Notes under the pieces: generated by a model
Told to the model about the DNA's origin: nothing
What the model saw: only the letters and a program-made list of their open reading frames with translations
The model's database searches: none
Assembly: GCF_019654975.1 (NCBI RefSeq)
Contig: NZ_BPEW01000002.1
Coordinates: 62,001 to 126,000 of the forward strand
Source: Shewanella sp. c952
Lineage (GTDB): Bacteria; Pseudomonadota; Gammaproteobacteria; Enterobacterales; Shewanellaceae
DNA length: 64,000 nucleotides
Direction: 5' to 3'
Shown: in pieces, positions 1-9,064 of the stretch
How the letters are laid out: every line of letters starts with the position of its first letter
Numbering within the stretch: the stretch's first letter is position 1
Position numbers and translations under genes: made by a program

Positions 1-1742
1 GCTTTTAGTAGTTCAGCATAAAGTGGCTTAACAAATTTACCTCGGCCAATTTTTACTAAATAATCACTCACAGCAGGTAATACATCGCTGTAACCATTAC
101 GAATTGCCACTTTATACCAATCACAGGCTATTTCGGCATTGGTTGATACTGTGAGTGAAAATGCAGCGTCAAGTGCTTTAAGCTGATCATGGCTTACTAC
201 CTCTGGTAGGTTGGTCAGGAAGTACTGCCAGTGATGCACTAACCAGCCTGTAGTATTCAGGTCGGCAGCAGCAGCATGACCCGCTTCAAATGCTGACAGA
301 GCTTCAGTGACCTTATCTAAACTATTTGATGTTGGCGCGATAAACCACTCAGGCATACCTTCACCATAGATCCAGCCCAATAGCTCAACCTCAGTAATCA
401 ATTCACTATGTTCGACAAGCAATGTCTTTTTAGCGTACTCAACAAAAGTCTCTGTTGTTATCGCTTCAAAAGCGAATGCTTGTACATATTGGTAGAGGAA
501 TTTATCAAAAGCAACTCGCCCTAAGCGCTTTTCAAGGTCATGAACAAACATCGAAGCCTTGTCATAGGTGAAGCGGTTAAAGGCTTCATTTGGGTCTTGA
601 GTTTGCATATTGGCAGGCAAAGTTTGCGCGTGTAATTCAGTTGACTCGATCGCTTCCTTTAAACGGCCATATTCCAGCACCACTTCAAGCTCGGCTAACT
701 CTTTACCGAACACCTTTTCAACAATGCGGTTAGTAAAGTAAGTCGTGAAGCCTTCGTTTAACCATAAATCGCGCCAAGTCGCGTTACTGACAAGATTGCC
801 AGTCCAGGAATGCGCTAGTTCATGGGCAACAGTCGAGACTAAGCTCTTATCTCCAGCGATTAGCGTGGGAGTCATAAAGGCTAATCTTGGGTTTTCCATG
901 CCACCAAATGGGAAGCTCGGTGGCAATACGATCATGTCATAGCGTCCCCAAGGGTATGGACCCAATAAAGATTCAGCCACTTCAACCATACTTTCAGTAT
1001 CTTCAAACTCGGCAACGGCAGACTCAACAACCTCAGGTTCCGCATAGACACCTGTACGCGCACCCAATCGCCCAAAGGCTAAATCGCCAACGGCTATAGC
1101 GAGTAAGTGTGTCGGCATGGCTTTTTCCATGGTGAAGCTAAAGCGGCCATCGAGTGCTGCAGTGGCATCATTCATGGCGCTCATCACTGCTCGCATCCCT
1201 TTAGGTGCATTAATCACGGCATCGAAAGTTATTCTCGCTTTTGGGGTATCTTGCAGCGGGATCCAGCTACGTGCATTGATGGGTTGCGATTGACTGAACA
1301 AAAAGGGGAGTTTCTTGCCACTGGTTTGAGCGGGGGTTAACCACTGTAACCCTTGCGCTTCAGGCGTAGTGGCATAGTGTATTTTCACGCTGCTAACTGA
1401 AGAATCTAATTTGATACATAAGCGTTGGCCTAAGATTTCATCTTCTTTATCAATCGCGTACTCTAAGGCTTGATCGGCTGTTGTCGTCACATTAAAAATC
1501 GTGATATCACGTAGATCCAACATCAACTCACTGGTATTGTCATCTAAGTAATTAAGATTTAGCTCCACCTGCCCGGTTAACTGTTTTGCAGCAAAGTCCA
1601 CATCTAACATCAATGATAAATGTTTAACACACACTTGCTCTGTATTGGCGAATGAATGGTAGTCACGGCTGTTATCCCATTGCTCTAACACGGCATATCC
1701 TTTTTTAGTCACTGAACTTTTTAGGGGTATTTTAGCCAACAT
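1..1742 (-). CDS. M1 family zinc aminopeptidase (leukotriene A4 hydrolase-like), 3' end outside window
   Basis: About 580 codons are present and the reading frame runs off the left edge, so the C-terminus is missing. The ATG at 1742-1740 opens a protein beginning MLAKIPLKSS. M1 hallmarks are visible: a GGMEN exopeptidase motif (near 890-910) followed by HELAHSW (about 811-831) and the downstream WLNEGF segment that supplies the third zinc ligand. There is no signal peptide, so a cytosolic enzyme that trims N-terminal residues from peptides is expected. Order and spacing resemble leukotriene A4 hydrolase-type bacterial aminopeptidases of about 600 residues, so little is lost. The precise substrate cannot be read from sequence. 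Confidence 0.88.
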   Translation of the reverse strand, partial: MLAKIPLKSSVTKKGYAVLEQWDNSRDYHSFANTEQVCVKHLSLMLDVDFAAKQLTGQVELNLNYLDDNTSELMLDLRDITIFNVTTTADQALEYAIDKEDEILGQRLCIKLDSSVSSVKIHYATTPEAQGLQWLTPAQTSGKKLPFLFSQSQPINARSWIPLQDTPKARITFDAVINAPKGMRAVMSAMNDATAALDGRFSFTMEKAMPTHLLAIAVGDLAFGRLGARTGVYAEPEVVESAVAEFEDTESMVEVAESLLGPYPWGRYDMIVLPPSFPFGGMENPRLAFMTPTLIAGDKSLVSTVAHELAHSWTGNLVSNATWRDLWLNEGFTTYFTNRIVEKVFGKELAELEVVLEYGRLKEAIESTELHAQTLPANMQTQDPNEAFNRFTYDKASMFVHDLEKRLGRVAFDKFLYQYVQAFAFEAITTETFVEYAKKTLLVEHSELITEVELLGWIYGEGMPEWFIAPTSNSLDKVTEALSAFEAGHAAAADLNTTGWLVHHWQYFLTNLPEVVSHDQLKALDAAFSLTVSTNAEIACDWYKVAIRNGYSDVLPAVSDYLVKIGRGKFVKPLYAELLK

Positions 1743-1830
1743 CTTAATCTAGAGTGAAATTGACTTGAATAGTTTTAAGTGGAACACTTGCGAATATTGT
1801 ATGCAAATATAAAATATAGAGAAACCCTCC

Positions 1831-2715
1831 ATGAAAAATAAACACTATATCCTGACGCTAATCATGAGCCCTCTGCTGATTATGTCAGCATATACTGCAG
1901 CGCAAACAGCGCAGCCGTTAGAAAGGGTTCTAAGCCAGAACCATACCTGCAGTGATACCATCATAATCCGCTCTCAAGCATTGACGTCGCAGCAGATTGA
2001 ATCAGCGTGTCAGTTACTGCAAAAACAGGAAGCTAAATTCCACAAACTATTTGGCACATTAAATAAACCTGTAGCCCATGACAACAACCACAGTATGCGG
2101 GCAAACGTCTACCACTCGCGTGAAGATTATGAAGTGAATGTCACTGCTCACTTTAATGTGCCCAGTGACAATGGCGGCATGTATTTAGAGGGGTTTCCCT
2201 GGGAAGAAGACAACCAAGCCGAGTTTGTTGCTTACGAGAAAAAAGGCCAAGTGTGGAATCTAGCCCATGAATATGTGCATTACCTTGATGGTCGCTTTAA
2301 TCTTTATGGTGATTTTTGTGCCTCATTACATGACTCACATGGCGCGCCAGAGTACTGTCCTCAACCAACACCTTTGTATCCTCACCTCGTGTGGTGGAGC
2401 GAAGGCATTGCCGAATACATCTCTCTTGCTGACAATAATCCAAAAGCACTAAAGGTTATAGCTGATAATAACCTGCAATTGAGCGAGTTGTTTAATACCA
2501 GTTATGAGCAGAACGGTGGCGGCGATAGAGTCTACCGCTGGGGCTATTTAGCCGTGCGATTCATGCTTGAACAACATAAAGATAAAATCGATGAGATGCT
2601 AATCTTCACTCGAAAAGGGGATTTCCCAAGGTACCAGGCATTAGTGAGCCAATGGGGAACCTCAATGGATGCAGAGTTTCAAACTTGGTTAGCTGAATTG
2701 GTTAAAGCAGACTAA
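1831..2715 (+). CDS. Secreted M9-type (collagenase-like) metallopeptidase, catalytic domain only
   Basis: A 294-residue protein with an N-terminal signal peptide (hydrophobic stretch at residues 8-24, likely cleavage near AAQ). The centre carries HEYVHYLDGRFNLYGDF, the zinc-binding HEXXH segment typical of Vibrio-type collagenases (peptidase family M9). WWSEGIAEYI follows about 50 residues later and holds the glutamate ligand. Family members are usually 600-900 residues with an activator domain before, and PKD or prepeptidase domains after, the catalytic part. This protein has only the catalytic core, so collagen degradation is uncertain. It stands alone, divergent from the M1 peptidase, and ends just before a strong terminator. 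Confidence 0.8.
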   Translation: MKNKHYILTLIMSPLLIMSAYTAAQTAQPLERVLSQNHTCSDTIIIRSQALTSQQIESACQLLQKQEAKFHKLFGTLNKPVAHDNNHSMRANVYHSREDYEVNVTAHFNVPSDNGGMYLEGFPWEEDNQAEFVAYEKKGQVWNLAHEYVHYLDGRFNLYGDFCASLHDSHGAPEYCPQPTPLYPHLVWWSEGIAEYISLADNNPKALKVIADNNLQLSELFNTSYEQNGGGDRVYRWGYLAVRFMLEQHKDKIDEMLIFTRKGDFPRYQALVSQWGTSMDAEFQTWLAELVKAD

Positions 2716-2730
2716 TAGTCAAACAGAATC

Positions 2731-2757
2731 AAAAAAGGCCTCAATTGAGGCCTTTTT
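2731..2757. terminator. Bidirectional rho-independent terminator
   Basis: Perfect inverted repeat GGCCTCAATTGAGGCC flanked by A6 on the left and T5 on the right. It lies between the convergent M9 peptidase and pstS genes and can serve both. Confidence 0.85.
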
Positions 2758-2773
2758 CTAAATAGATTTTAAC

Positions 2774-3745
2774 TTAAAGACGGATACCGGCTTTAGCTAA
2801 ATCTTTCGCAATCACACTGCGAGGAAGCGCAACATAACCGTCTTTCTCTACAATTTGCTGTCCTTGCATTGACAGTACGTAACGGATGAACTCACGGTCC
2901 ATTGGTGCAAGGTCTTTGTTCGGATGCTTGTTCACATACACATATAGGTAACGTGAAAGTGGGTATTTACCACTTGCAGCATTTTCAGCAGATGCAGCGA
3001 TGTAGTTAGTGCCTTTCTTAGATACTGCTACCGCTTTAACGCCCGCCGTTTTGTAACCAATACCTGAGTAACCAATCGCGTTAAGTGACTGAGATACTGA
3101 CTGTACCACTGAGGCAGAACCAGGCTGTTCATTGACGTTAGCTTTGAAATCACCTTTACAAAGTGCTTTCTTTTTAAAGTAACCGTAAGTACCAGATACT
3201 GAGTTACGTCCATATAACTGCACATCACGGCCAGTCCAGCTACCCGTTAGGCCAACATCGCCCCAACGTTTAATATCATCACCGCCACACTTGTTTGTAG
3301 AAGAGAAGATACCGTCGATCTGCTCCATGCTCATGCCTTTGATAGGGTTATCTTTATGCACGAATACCGCTAACGCATCAATAGCAACACGGATAGCCGT
3401 TGGCTGGTAGCCATAATGTTTTTCAAAAGCTTCAACTTCATTTGGCTTCATCTTGCGGCTCATTGGGCCGAACTGTGAAGTGCCTTCAGTCAACGCTGGT
3501 GGCGCTGTAGACGAACCAGCGGCTTGAATTTGAATATTTACGTTAGGGTATAGTTGTTTAAAATCTTCAGCCCAAAGCGTCATCATGTTAGCCAAAGTAT
3601 CTGAACCAACAGAAGATAAGTTACCAGACACACCACTTGTTTTTTCATAAGTAGGTAAAGACTGATCGATTGCCGCCATTGATGCTGCAGAAAATACAGT
3701 TGCTGCAGTTAAGCTTACTGCGCCAACAAGTTGTTTCAATTTCAT
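2774..3745 (-). CDS. pstS: PstS-family periplasmic phosphate-binding protein
   Basis: A 323-residue substrate-binding protein. It has a Sec signal peptide ([12 protein letters not shown] to ASMA), then the phosphate-cradle segments SVGSDT (about residue 46) and [11 protein letters not shown] (about 76) and a late [10 protein letters not shown] loop, as in PBP-like PstS proteins. It should capture phosphate in the periplasm. No pstC, pstA, pstB or phoU gene is present, so it is either an orphan partner of a Pst permease elsewhere or a sensor component. It lies downstream of phoR in the same direction but behind its own terminator and promoter. A tandem Pho-box array sits 60-100 bases upstream, so PhoB control is very likely. 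Confidence 0.88.
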   Translation of the reverse strand: MKLKQLVGAVSLTAATVFSAASMAAIDQSLPTYEKTSGVSGNLSSVGSDTLANMMTLWAEDFKQLYPNVNIQIQAAGSSTAPPALTEGTSQFGPMSRKMKPNEVEAFEKHYGYQPTAIRVAIDALAVFVHKDNPIKGMSMEQIDGIFSSTNKCGGDDIKRWGDVGLTGSWTGRDVQLYGRNSVSGTYGYFKKKALCKGDFKANVNEQPGSASVVQSVSQSLNAIGYSGIGYKTAGVKAVAVSKKGTNYIAASAENAASGKYPLSRYLYVYVNKHPNKDLAPMDREFIRYVLSMQGQQIVEKDGYVALPRSVIAKDLAKAGIRL

Positions 3746-3791
3746 TCTTTGCTCCAGTGTTTAAATATCTTGGTTTCTTAAAACGCTGTCA

Positions 3792-3797
3792 GTATTA
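3792..3797 (-). promoter_or_regulatory. Candidate -10 element of the pstS promoter
   Basis: On the minus strand this reads TAATAC, 9 bases after the last heptamer of the Pho-box array. That is the spacing expected when PhoB replaces a -35 element. Inferred from position and sequence only. Confidence 0.5.
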
Positions 3798-3806
3798 ACT
3801 TCTATG

Positions 3807-3846
3807 ATGACAAGTCTATTACTGCAAAGTGACACTTCGATGACAG
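3807..3846 (-). promoter_or_regulatory. Tandem Pho box (PhoB operator) upstream of pstS
   Basis: Reading the minus strand, four heptamers are spaced exactly 11 bases apart: CTGTCAT, GTGTCAC, CAGTAAT, TTGTCAT, with 4-base spacers CGAA, TTTG, AGAC. The PhoB consensus is two CTGTCAT-like heptamers with a 4-base spacer, so this is two boxes in tandem. The array ends about 60 bases before the pstS start codon. Confidence 0.85.
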
Positions 3847-3882
3847 AACGGCTCTATTTGAAAAATTTATGTCGCTTAAATG

Positions 3883-3908
3883 AAAAAACAGGCTAAGCGC
3901 CTGTTTTT
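3883..3908 (-). terminator. Rho-independent terminator after phoR or ahead of pstS
   Basis: Stem ACAGGC/GCCTGT with a 5-base loop and A and T runs on both sides. It lies directly after the phoR stop and upstream of the pstS Pho boxes, which separates the phoBR and pstS transcripts. Confidence 0.75.
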
Positions 3909-3935
3909 ATGTCATCTATGTTTTTAGTCAAAATA

Positions 3936-5258
3936 TCACTCAGCAAGCTTTTCCGTCTCAGGCTGCGAATATTCAACTAAATTAGGCGGAATAACAAAGC
4001 TAAATGTACTGCCCTTACCTAGCTGACTCGATACCATCAACTCGCTTTGGTGATGATTGAGTGCATGTTTTGTGATCGCAAGTCCAAGCCCTGTGCCACC
4101 GCTTTGTCTTGAACGTGCACTATCGACACGATAGAAACGCTCTGTTAAACGGCTAATATGTTGCGGCGCTATACCTTCACCACTATCACTGACACTAAAC
4201 TCGCCACCTGAGGCAATTTTACGCCAGCTAATATCGATGCTGCCACCCGGTTCAGTATATCGAATCGCGTTAGAGATAAGGTTTGTGCAAGCGCTTCTAA
4301 GCTGAACTTCATTACCGTACATATCAAGCCCTGGCTCGCAATACAACGACACATCATACTGCTTTTGAGCGAGCGCCAGTGCTTCATCACGTAATATATC
4401 CATCATCTGCGACATATTCACTTTGACTTCAAGATCGACATCACCCGAGTCCTCAATTCTTGATAACGCCAACAACTGCTCAACCATAGAGCGCATGCGC
4501 GAGGTTTGCTGCTGCATTTGATCGAGCGCTCTCACGTTAGGCGAACCGGGCTCCTCCATCGACTGCATCATCTCCAAGTATCCTTGAAGTACAGTTAACG
4601 GGGTCTTTAGTTCATGAGATACATTGGCAACAAACTCTTTGCGCATCCCTTCTAACTGACGCACACGGGTAATATCCCGTGCAATCAGCAACAACTGACC
4701 TGAGCCGTAGCCCATAATGCGGATCTCAAGCAAACGGCCTTCAGATAAGGGTGCGGCAAGTTCCAACGGCTCTTGATACTCGGCTAGCTTTAAGTAATTT
4801 GAAAAATCAGGATGACGAATAAGGTTATCGATCCGCTGGCCATTATCTTGCGGCCAAACGAAACCTAATAGCAGCTGCGCTAGCTTGTTACACCAGAGAA
4901 TATTATGCTCTGAATCAAGAACCACTGCAGCGTCGGGTAATGCTTCAGCACCTTGTCTGAAACGCCCTAATAGAAATGCTAATTGGGACACACGCTTACG
5001 ATTCTTACCTTGCAAGCGATAGATACCGTTGAACACCCCTTCCCAACTGCCGCTGCCATTTGGCGGCGTTAAGCGACGGTCATGCCACAACCAATAATTA
5101 AGCCGAGATAATTGACGGTAATGCCACAGCAATAAACCGATACAACCGAGTAAAAGTATCCAAAAGACTTCACCAATCAGTAAACCTACCACCAAACAAA
5201 GTAGTAGATAGATCACCAATCGAGAAATTAGACGATACCCAGAATATGAATCAAACAT
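3936..5258 (-). CDS. phoR: Phosphate regulon sensor histidine kinase PhoR
   Basis: 440 residues from the ATG at 5258. This start gives MFDSYSGYRL, which aligns with the E. coli PhoR N-terminus. A TTG at 5288 in frame would add ten residues but has no visible ribosome site. The N-terminus has two hydrophobic segments (residues 10-45), then the charged PhoR linker, a PAS domain (about 95-195), the HisKA box with phospho-acceptor His in NVSHELKTPL (about 217), and a HATPase domain with DSGEG and GTGLGL motifs (about 360-400). It senses phosphate status together with the Pst system and phosphorylates PhoB. It follows phoB after 69 bases, so the two form one operon. Confidence 0.95.
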   Translation of the reverse strand: MFDSYSGYRLISRLVIYLLLCLVVGLLIGEVFWILLLGCIGLLLWHYRQLSRLNYWLWHDRRLTPPNGSGSWEGVFNGIYRLQGKNRKRVSQLAFLLGRFRQGAEALPDAAVVLDSEHNILWCNKLAQLLLGFVWPQDNGQRIDNLIRHPDFSNYLKLAEYQEPLELAAPLSEGRLLEIRIMGYGSGQLLLIARDITRVRQLEGMRKEFVANVSHELKTPLTVLQGYLEMMQSMEEPGSPNVRALDQMQQQTSRMRSMVEQLLALSRIEDSGDVDLEVKVNMSQMMDILRDEALALAQKQYDVSLYCEPGLDMYGNEVQLRSACTNLISNAIRYTEPGGSIDISWRKIASGGEFSVSDSGEGIAPQHISRLTERFYRVDSARSRQSGGTGLGLAITKHALNHHQSELMVSSQLGKGSTFSFVIPPNLVEYSQPETEKLAE

Positions 5259-5327
5259 AGACCGACCATATGGAAGAACTGAGCACAAGATAGCCTAAAA
5301 GCCATCTTGTGCCTATGAGATGTTTAA

Positions 5328-6017
5328 CTAAAGTCTCGTCGAGAAACGATAGCCTGCGCCACGAACGGTTTGGATCAGGCGATCATGCCCTGAAAAAGTA
5401 ACCGCTTTGCGTAAGCGTCTGATATGTACGTCAACAGTTCTATCTTCAACATAAACATTCGTCCCCCACACATTGTCGAGAAGTTGCTCTCGACTATACA
5501 CGCGCTCGGGGTGTGTCATAAAGAAATGTAATAAACGAAACTCGGTAGGCCCCATATCCAACACCTGCTCACCGACCGTTACACGATGACTAACAGGGTC
5601 TAATTGCAACCCTTGCACATCGATGGGATCTTCAAGGCAGGTCGGCGCAGCTCGGCGCATAACCGCCTTAATACGTGCGACCAATTCTTTAGGGGAAAAC
5701 GGTTTAGTAATAAAATCATCGGCACCAACTTCAAGCCCTCTGACTTTATCTTCCTCTTCGCCGCGAGCGGTTAGCATAATAATTGGGATGTGACGTGTGA
5801 ACTCATCTTGGCGTAATCGCTTAGCTAATTGAATGCCACTGCCGCCTGGAAACATCCAATCGAGTAGTACTAGATCAGGATAAGGCTCGGTTAACATATC
5901 AAGTGCTGAGTCGTAGTCTTCAGCCGCGGTGGTGGTAAAACCATGTTGCTCTAGCACGAAAGTTAGCATCTCGCGGATCGCTAACTCATCTTCAACTATC
6001 AATATCCTTGCTGTCAT
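5328..6017 (-). CDS. phoB: Phosphate regulon response regulator PhoB
   Basis: 229 residues, the standard OmpR/PhoB length. The receiver domain has acidic EDE near residue 9, phospho-acceptor Asp in [10 protein letters not shown] (about 54) and the conserved Lys in [14 protein letters not shown] (about 105). The C-terminal winged helix ends in [20 protein letters not shown] and VRGAGYRF. When phosphorylated by PhoR it binds Pho boxes as a dimer and recruits sigma-70. A ribosome site AGAAG precedes the ATG. A weak Pho-box-like stretch lies about 40 bases upstream, as expected for an autoregulated operon. Confidence 0.96.
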   Translation of the reverse strand: MTARILIVEDELAIREMLTFVLEQHGFTTTAAEDYDSALDMLTEPYPDLVLLDWMFPGGSGIQLAKRLRQDEFTRHIPIIMLTARGEEEDKVRGLEVGADDFITKPFSPKELVARIKAVMRRAAPTCLEDPIDVQGLQLDPVSHRVTVGEQVLDMGPTEFRLLHFFMTHPERVYSREQLLDNVWGTNVYVEDRTVDVHIRRLRKAVTFSGHDRLIQTVRGAGYRFSTRL

Positions 6018-6056
6018 AATCGATCTTCTGTCAGTGAATTTCTACGAGTCTATTAT

Positions 6057-6074
6057 TGGTCAGTTTTATTACAT
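6057..6074 (-). promoter_or_regulatory. Weak Pho-box-like site upstream of phoB
   Basis: On the minus strand two heptamers ATGTAAT and CTGACCA are separated by AAAA and match the CTGTCAT consensus at 5/7 and 4/7 positions. An in-phase GTTTAAT lies before them. The region is AT-rich, so chance similarity is possible. Confidence 0.3.
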
Positions 6075-6156
6075 TAATATTAAACGAAGTACCATTTTGA
6101 CATAATAAACAGAATTATTGTCATAAAGCAGCATTAGTTGCTCTCACTTTACACGT

Positions 6157-6183
6157 AAAAAGGAGGCCTTAGCCTCCTTTTTT
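6157..6183 (-). terminator. Terminator of the porin gene
   Basis: Stem GGAGGC/GCCTCC with A and T runs. It lies 17 bases after the porin stop codon and separates it from phoB. Confidence 0.85.
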
Positions 6184-6199
6184 ATAACCTTACTGTGAT

Positions 6200-7150
6200 T
6201 TAGAACTTGTGCTCTAGACCCACACCAAAGTATTTGTCGTCGTTTTCAATTTTTTCATATGAACGATTGGTGTAAAATGCGAATAACTTGGTTGGTTTAC
6301 CCAGCTTGTAATCACCACCTACTGACCAAGTATCACCTTTGTCTTCCATATCTTGGTACTGAGCTTTTAGCACAACTGCATCTATAGTGTAAGCAGCGCT
6401 TAATAGGTAACCGGTTTTGCTTTCTTGATCAACAAGTGGATTACCATCTGAGTCATAAGTAGCTTCTTGCTGCTGGTACATACCGCCTAACTTAAGACCT
6501 GCAATTTTACCTTGCACGGTCGCACGTACAACTTCGTAGCCTTTAACATCTGCGTCATAGGCTACAGCTGCATAAAACGGAGACTTCTTAAGTTTCGCAT
6601 CACCATACATAGCCGCAACACTGAAACCGTCTTGTGCGTACTGAGAACTTGCGCCCTCTGCAGCATAAGTGACACCCATTTTAAAACCACTAAATGATGG
6701 AGTGACATACGTTGCAGTTTGCTCAATACGGTTTTCGCCTTTAAACAGGTTTTTCAAATCACCTGAAAGGTCATTAAACTGGTCAACTTTACCCTGAGAA
6801 ATCTTAAGCATGGTGTCGTTACGACCGACTGAGAATGCACCAAAGTTACCTTTTAGACCTACAAACTGATTACGCGCTTTGAAGTTTTCCTTGTCTTCAT
6901 CGCCAGTGTCAACTTCATACTCAACGGTGTAAAAAGCTTCAAGTGAGCTGCTTAATTCAAAAGCGCCCTTAACACCAAAACGAGAAGCATTAGATTGAAT
7001 AGTCGTTGTTGCTTCATCATTCACATCATTAGACTGCGCAGTAACATTTAGCTTACCGTAAACTGTTAATGGGTCTGCCGCGTGAGCAGAGGCAAGAGTT
7101 GCAGTAGCTAGAGCAGAGGCCAGTAGAGTTTTACAAAAAACGTTCATCAT
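6200..7150 (-). CDS. Gram-negative outer membrane porin (OmpC/PhoE-type)
   Basis: 316 residues: a signal peptide ending AHA-ADP, then LTVYGKLNVT, alternating beta strands throughout, the plug-loop region near FGAFSVGRNDT, and a terminal F in GVGLEHKF, as outer membrane porins have. It should form a trimeric diffusion channel. Its place directly upstream of phoBR in the same direction suggests a role in phosphate or anion entry, like PhoE. Two start codons are adjacent (7150 and 7147); AAAGGA fits the second slightly better. Upstream there are single Pho half-sites but no properly phased box. Confidence 0.88.
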   Translation of the reverse strand: MMNVFCKTLLASALATATLASAHAADPLTVYGKLNVTAQSNDVNDEATTTIQSNASRFGVKGAFELSSSLEAFYTVEYEVDTGDEDKENFKARNQFVGLKGNFGAFSVGRNDTMLKISQGKVDQFNDLSGDLKNLFKGENRIEQTATYVTPSFSGFKMGVTYAAEGASSQYAQDGFSVAAMYGDAKLKKSPFYAAVAYDADVKGYEVVRATVQGKIAGLKLGGMYQQQEATYDSDGNPLVDQESKTGYLLSAAYTIDAVVLKAQYQDMEDKGDTWSVGGDYKLGKPTKLFAFYTNRSYEKIENDDKYFGVGLEHKF

Positions 7151-7441
7151 TTAATCCTTTCGACGTTTATTCGTCTTGGTTATTGGTTTGGACGAGCGCC
7201 ATAATGAAGATCGTTTGTTGCATTTTTATTTCAGCAAATACTAAATCGAGCTCCAATTGTTCATAAATTGCAACTTAGGATCTAGAAAGCCTTTGAAAAC
7301 GGGGCTTTCAAGCATCCCTGTTGAAATATGACAGTTTGGTTAAATGTGACAATCACATCCAGTATCTACACACCTAAGCGGTTTACCCGAACCTGACAAT
7401 GACTTACACTGCGGCTTTAATTTTGACTGAGCACTTAATCT

Positions 7442-8353
7442 ATGTGGTTTAAAAATCTAACTGTCTACCGCTTTAACAAGCCCTTCTCTGTTGACACTGA
7501 ATCAATGGAAAAATCACTGGAAGACTTCACCTTCTCTCCATGCTCAAGCCAAGATATCAGCAAGTTTGGCTTCTCTAACGCATTTGGTAAGCATGGCGAC
7601 ACTTTGGTCCATACCGCAGCAGACAGGCATCTTATCTGCGCAACCAAAGAGGAAAAAATTCTCCCAGCTCAAGTCATTAAAGAAGCATTAGAGGAGAAAG
7701 TTGCACTTCTTGAATCTGAAGATGGTCGTAAACTTGCGAAAAAAGAGAAAGACGCATTAAAAGATGAGATTACCACCACATTATTGCCAAGAGCCTTTTC
7801 TCGTCGCAGTCAAATTCGCGCACTGATTTTACCTGAGATCCAGATGATCTTGGTCGATAGCTCGAGTGCTGCTAAGTCTGAAGAGCTAATGGCGCTACTG
7901 CGTAAAGCCATTGGTACTTTACCTATTATTCCGATGAGCTTTAAAACGCCGATTGAAAGCCAATTAACGGAATGGTTAAAAGAGAGCAAAACACCTGCAC
8001 CTTTTGAGATGCAAGATGAAGCTGAATTAAAAAGTGATTCAGATGAAGGTGGAATTGTTCGCTTTAAGCAGCAAGATTTGAGTGAAAACGAAGTATTGGC
8101 GCACATTGAAGTCGGTAAGCAAGTTCATAAACTAGCATTACACTTTGGTCAATCAGTAGCCTTCTTACTTCAGTCTGATGCAGCGATTAAACGCCTTAAG
8201 TTCTCTGAAGAGTTCAGAGCGGGTAATGACGATTTAGGCAATGAAGATCCAATGGCGCGTTTAGATGCAGACTTTGCCTTAATGGGCAGCGAGCTAATTG
8301 CCTTGGTGAATGCCGTCGTAGAAGCACTTGGTGGACTAGAAGACAGTATTTAA
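7442..8353 (+). CDS. rdgC: Recombination-associated protein RdgC
   Basis: 303 residues, the normal family length, beginning [11 protein letters not shown] and containing the conserved [13 protein letters not shown] segment near residue 122. RdgC is a ring-shaped DNA-binding protein that limits RecA access to double-stranded DNA and is needed in recombination mutants. It is monocistronic, with its own terminator 25 bases after the stop. The ATG is preceded by no clear ribosome site, but alternatives inside the frame would cut the conserved N-terminus. Confidence 0.95.
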   Translation: MWFKNLTVYRFNKPFSVDTESMEKSLEDFTFSPCSSQDISKFGFSNAFGKHGDTLVHTAADRHLICATKEEKILPAQVIKEALEEKVALLESEDGRKLAKKEKDALKDEITTTLLPRAFSRRSQIRALILPEIQMILVDSSSAAKSEELMALLRKAIGTLPIIPMSFKTPIESQLTEWLKESKTPAPFEMQDEAELKSDSDEGGIVRFKQQDLSENEVLAHIEVGKQVHKLALHFGQSVAFLLQSDAAIKRLKFSEEFRAGNDDLGNEDPMARLDADFALMGSELIALVNAVVEALGGLEDSI

Positions 8354-8376
8354 TACCAACTTCTTATTTGCTAAAA

Positions 8377-8403
8377 GAAAAGGCGCCAACGGCGCCTTTT
8401 TTG
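8377..8403. terminator. Terminator after rdgC (probably shared with ubiT)
   Basis: Perfect stem AAGGCGCC-AAC-GGCGCCTT with a T run after and an A run before, between two convergent genes. Confidence 0.85.
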
Positions 8404-8418
8404 TTATGTTGATTAAAT

Positions 8419-8931
8419 TCAAGCTACTTGTGGCTCTGCGCTTCTCTGTAATGATTGCAACGCTTCCGCCAGCTTAGTGACGGCAGTGCTTACCGCTTTA
8501 GGCATTGAATCGAACTCCACACCAAGTAATAAGTTTTTCACTTCAAGCCCAAGCTCTGTATCACCTTCAATACTGAGTTTACGTTGAAAAAATAGCGTAT
8601 CGGGATCTTCTTTCGCCGCAGCAACTAAAAGTAACGCTTTTGAGTCACTCTTAAACGTCACTTCTGCATTTTGTAATGGTCGGACTAACCAACTACCGTT
8701 GTAACTCACCTCAAAGGTTAAAGCTAAATCTTCAACTTCGATAGCAACCCAACGATCCAATAAAAATTCAAGCTCATCATCCCTTGCTTGCTCAGCAAGC
8801 ATCAAGCCTAGTATCCGCTTTAAAAGATCAGCCTTTAAAGAGAACGGGATAAATGCTAACGGTTGTGATAGCGCCTTAGGGCCAATATTCAGAATTTTTT
8901 TAGCCAAACTATTGGGAAGTAAACCTTGCAT
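8419..8931 (-). CDS. ubiT: Ubiquinone biosynthesis accessory factor UbiT (SCP2 domain)
   Basis: 170 residues forming a sterol-carrier-protein-2 lipid-binding domain, formerly YhbT. UbiT is the lipid-carrying accessory protein of the oxygen-independent ubiquinone pathway and works with the UbiU-UbiV hydroxylase. The divergent neighbours ubiU and ubiV, 133 bases away, confirm the assignment. It has no signal peptide and should be cytosolic. Confidence 0.88.
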   Translation of the reverse strand: MQGLLPNSLAKKILNIGPKALSQPLAFIPFSLKADLLKRILGLMLAEQARDDELEFLLDRWVAIEVEDLALTFEVSYNGSWLVRPLQNAEVTFKSDSKALLLVAAAKEDPDTLFFQRKLSIEGDTELGLEVKNLLLGVEFDSMPKAVSTAVTKLAEALQSLQRSAEPQVA

Positions 8932-9064
8932 TTAAAAATGCTCCAGCATTGATACAAAGAAAGTGATCTTACCTAGCTTTTATGATCACAAACCTGTTTT
9001 ACATCAAAAATTTGATCTTCATTCCCTTTTAAACTCCTGATTCCTTATCATTGGAGCCAAATAT

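Noticed and set aside
5259..5288. Ten-residue N-terminal extension of PhoR from TTG 5288
   Set aside because: No ribosome site for the TTG, and the ATG at 5258 aligns with the known PhoR start.
8995..9030. FNR site between ubiT and ubiU
   Set aside because: Half-sites are present only in reversed order (ATCAA-N4-TTGAT), so it is not called as an FNR box.
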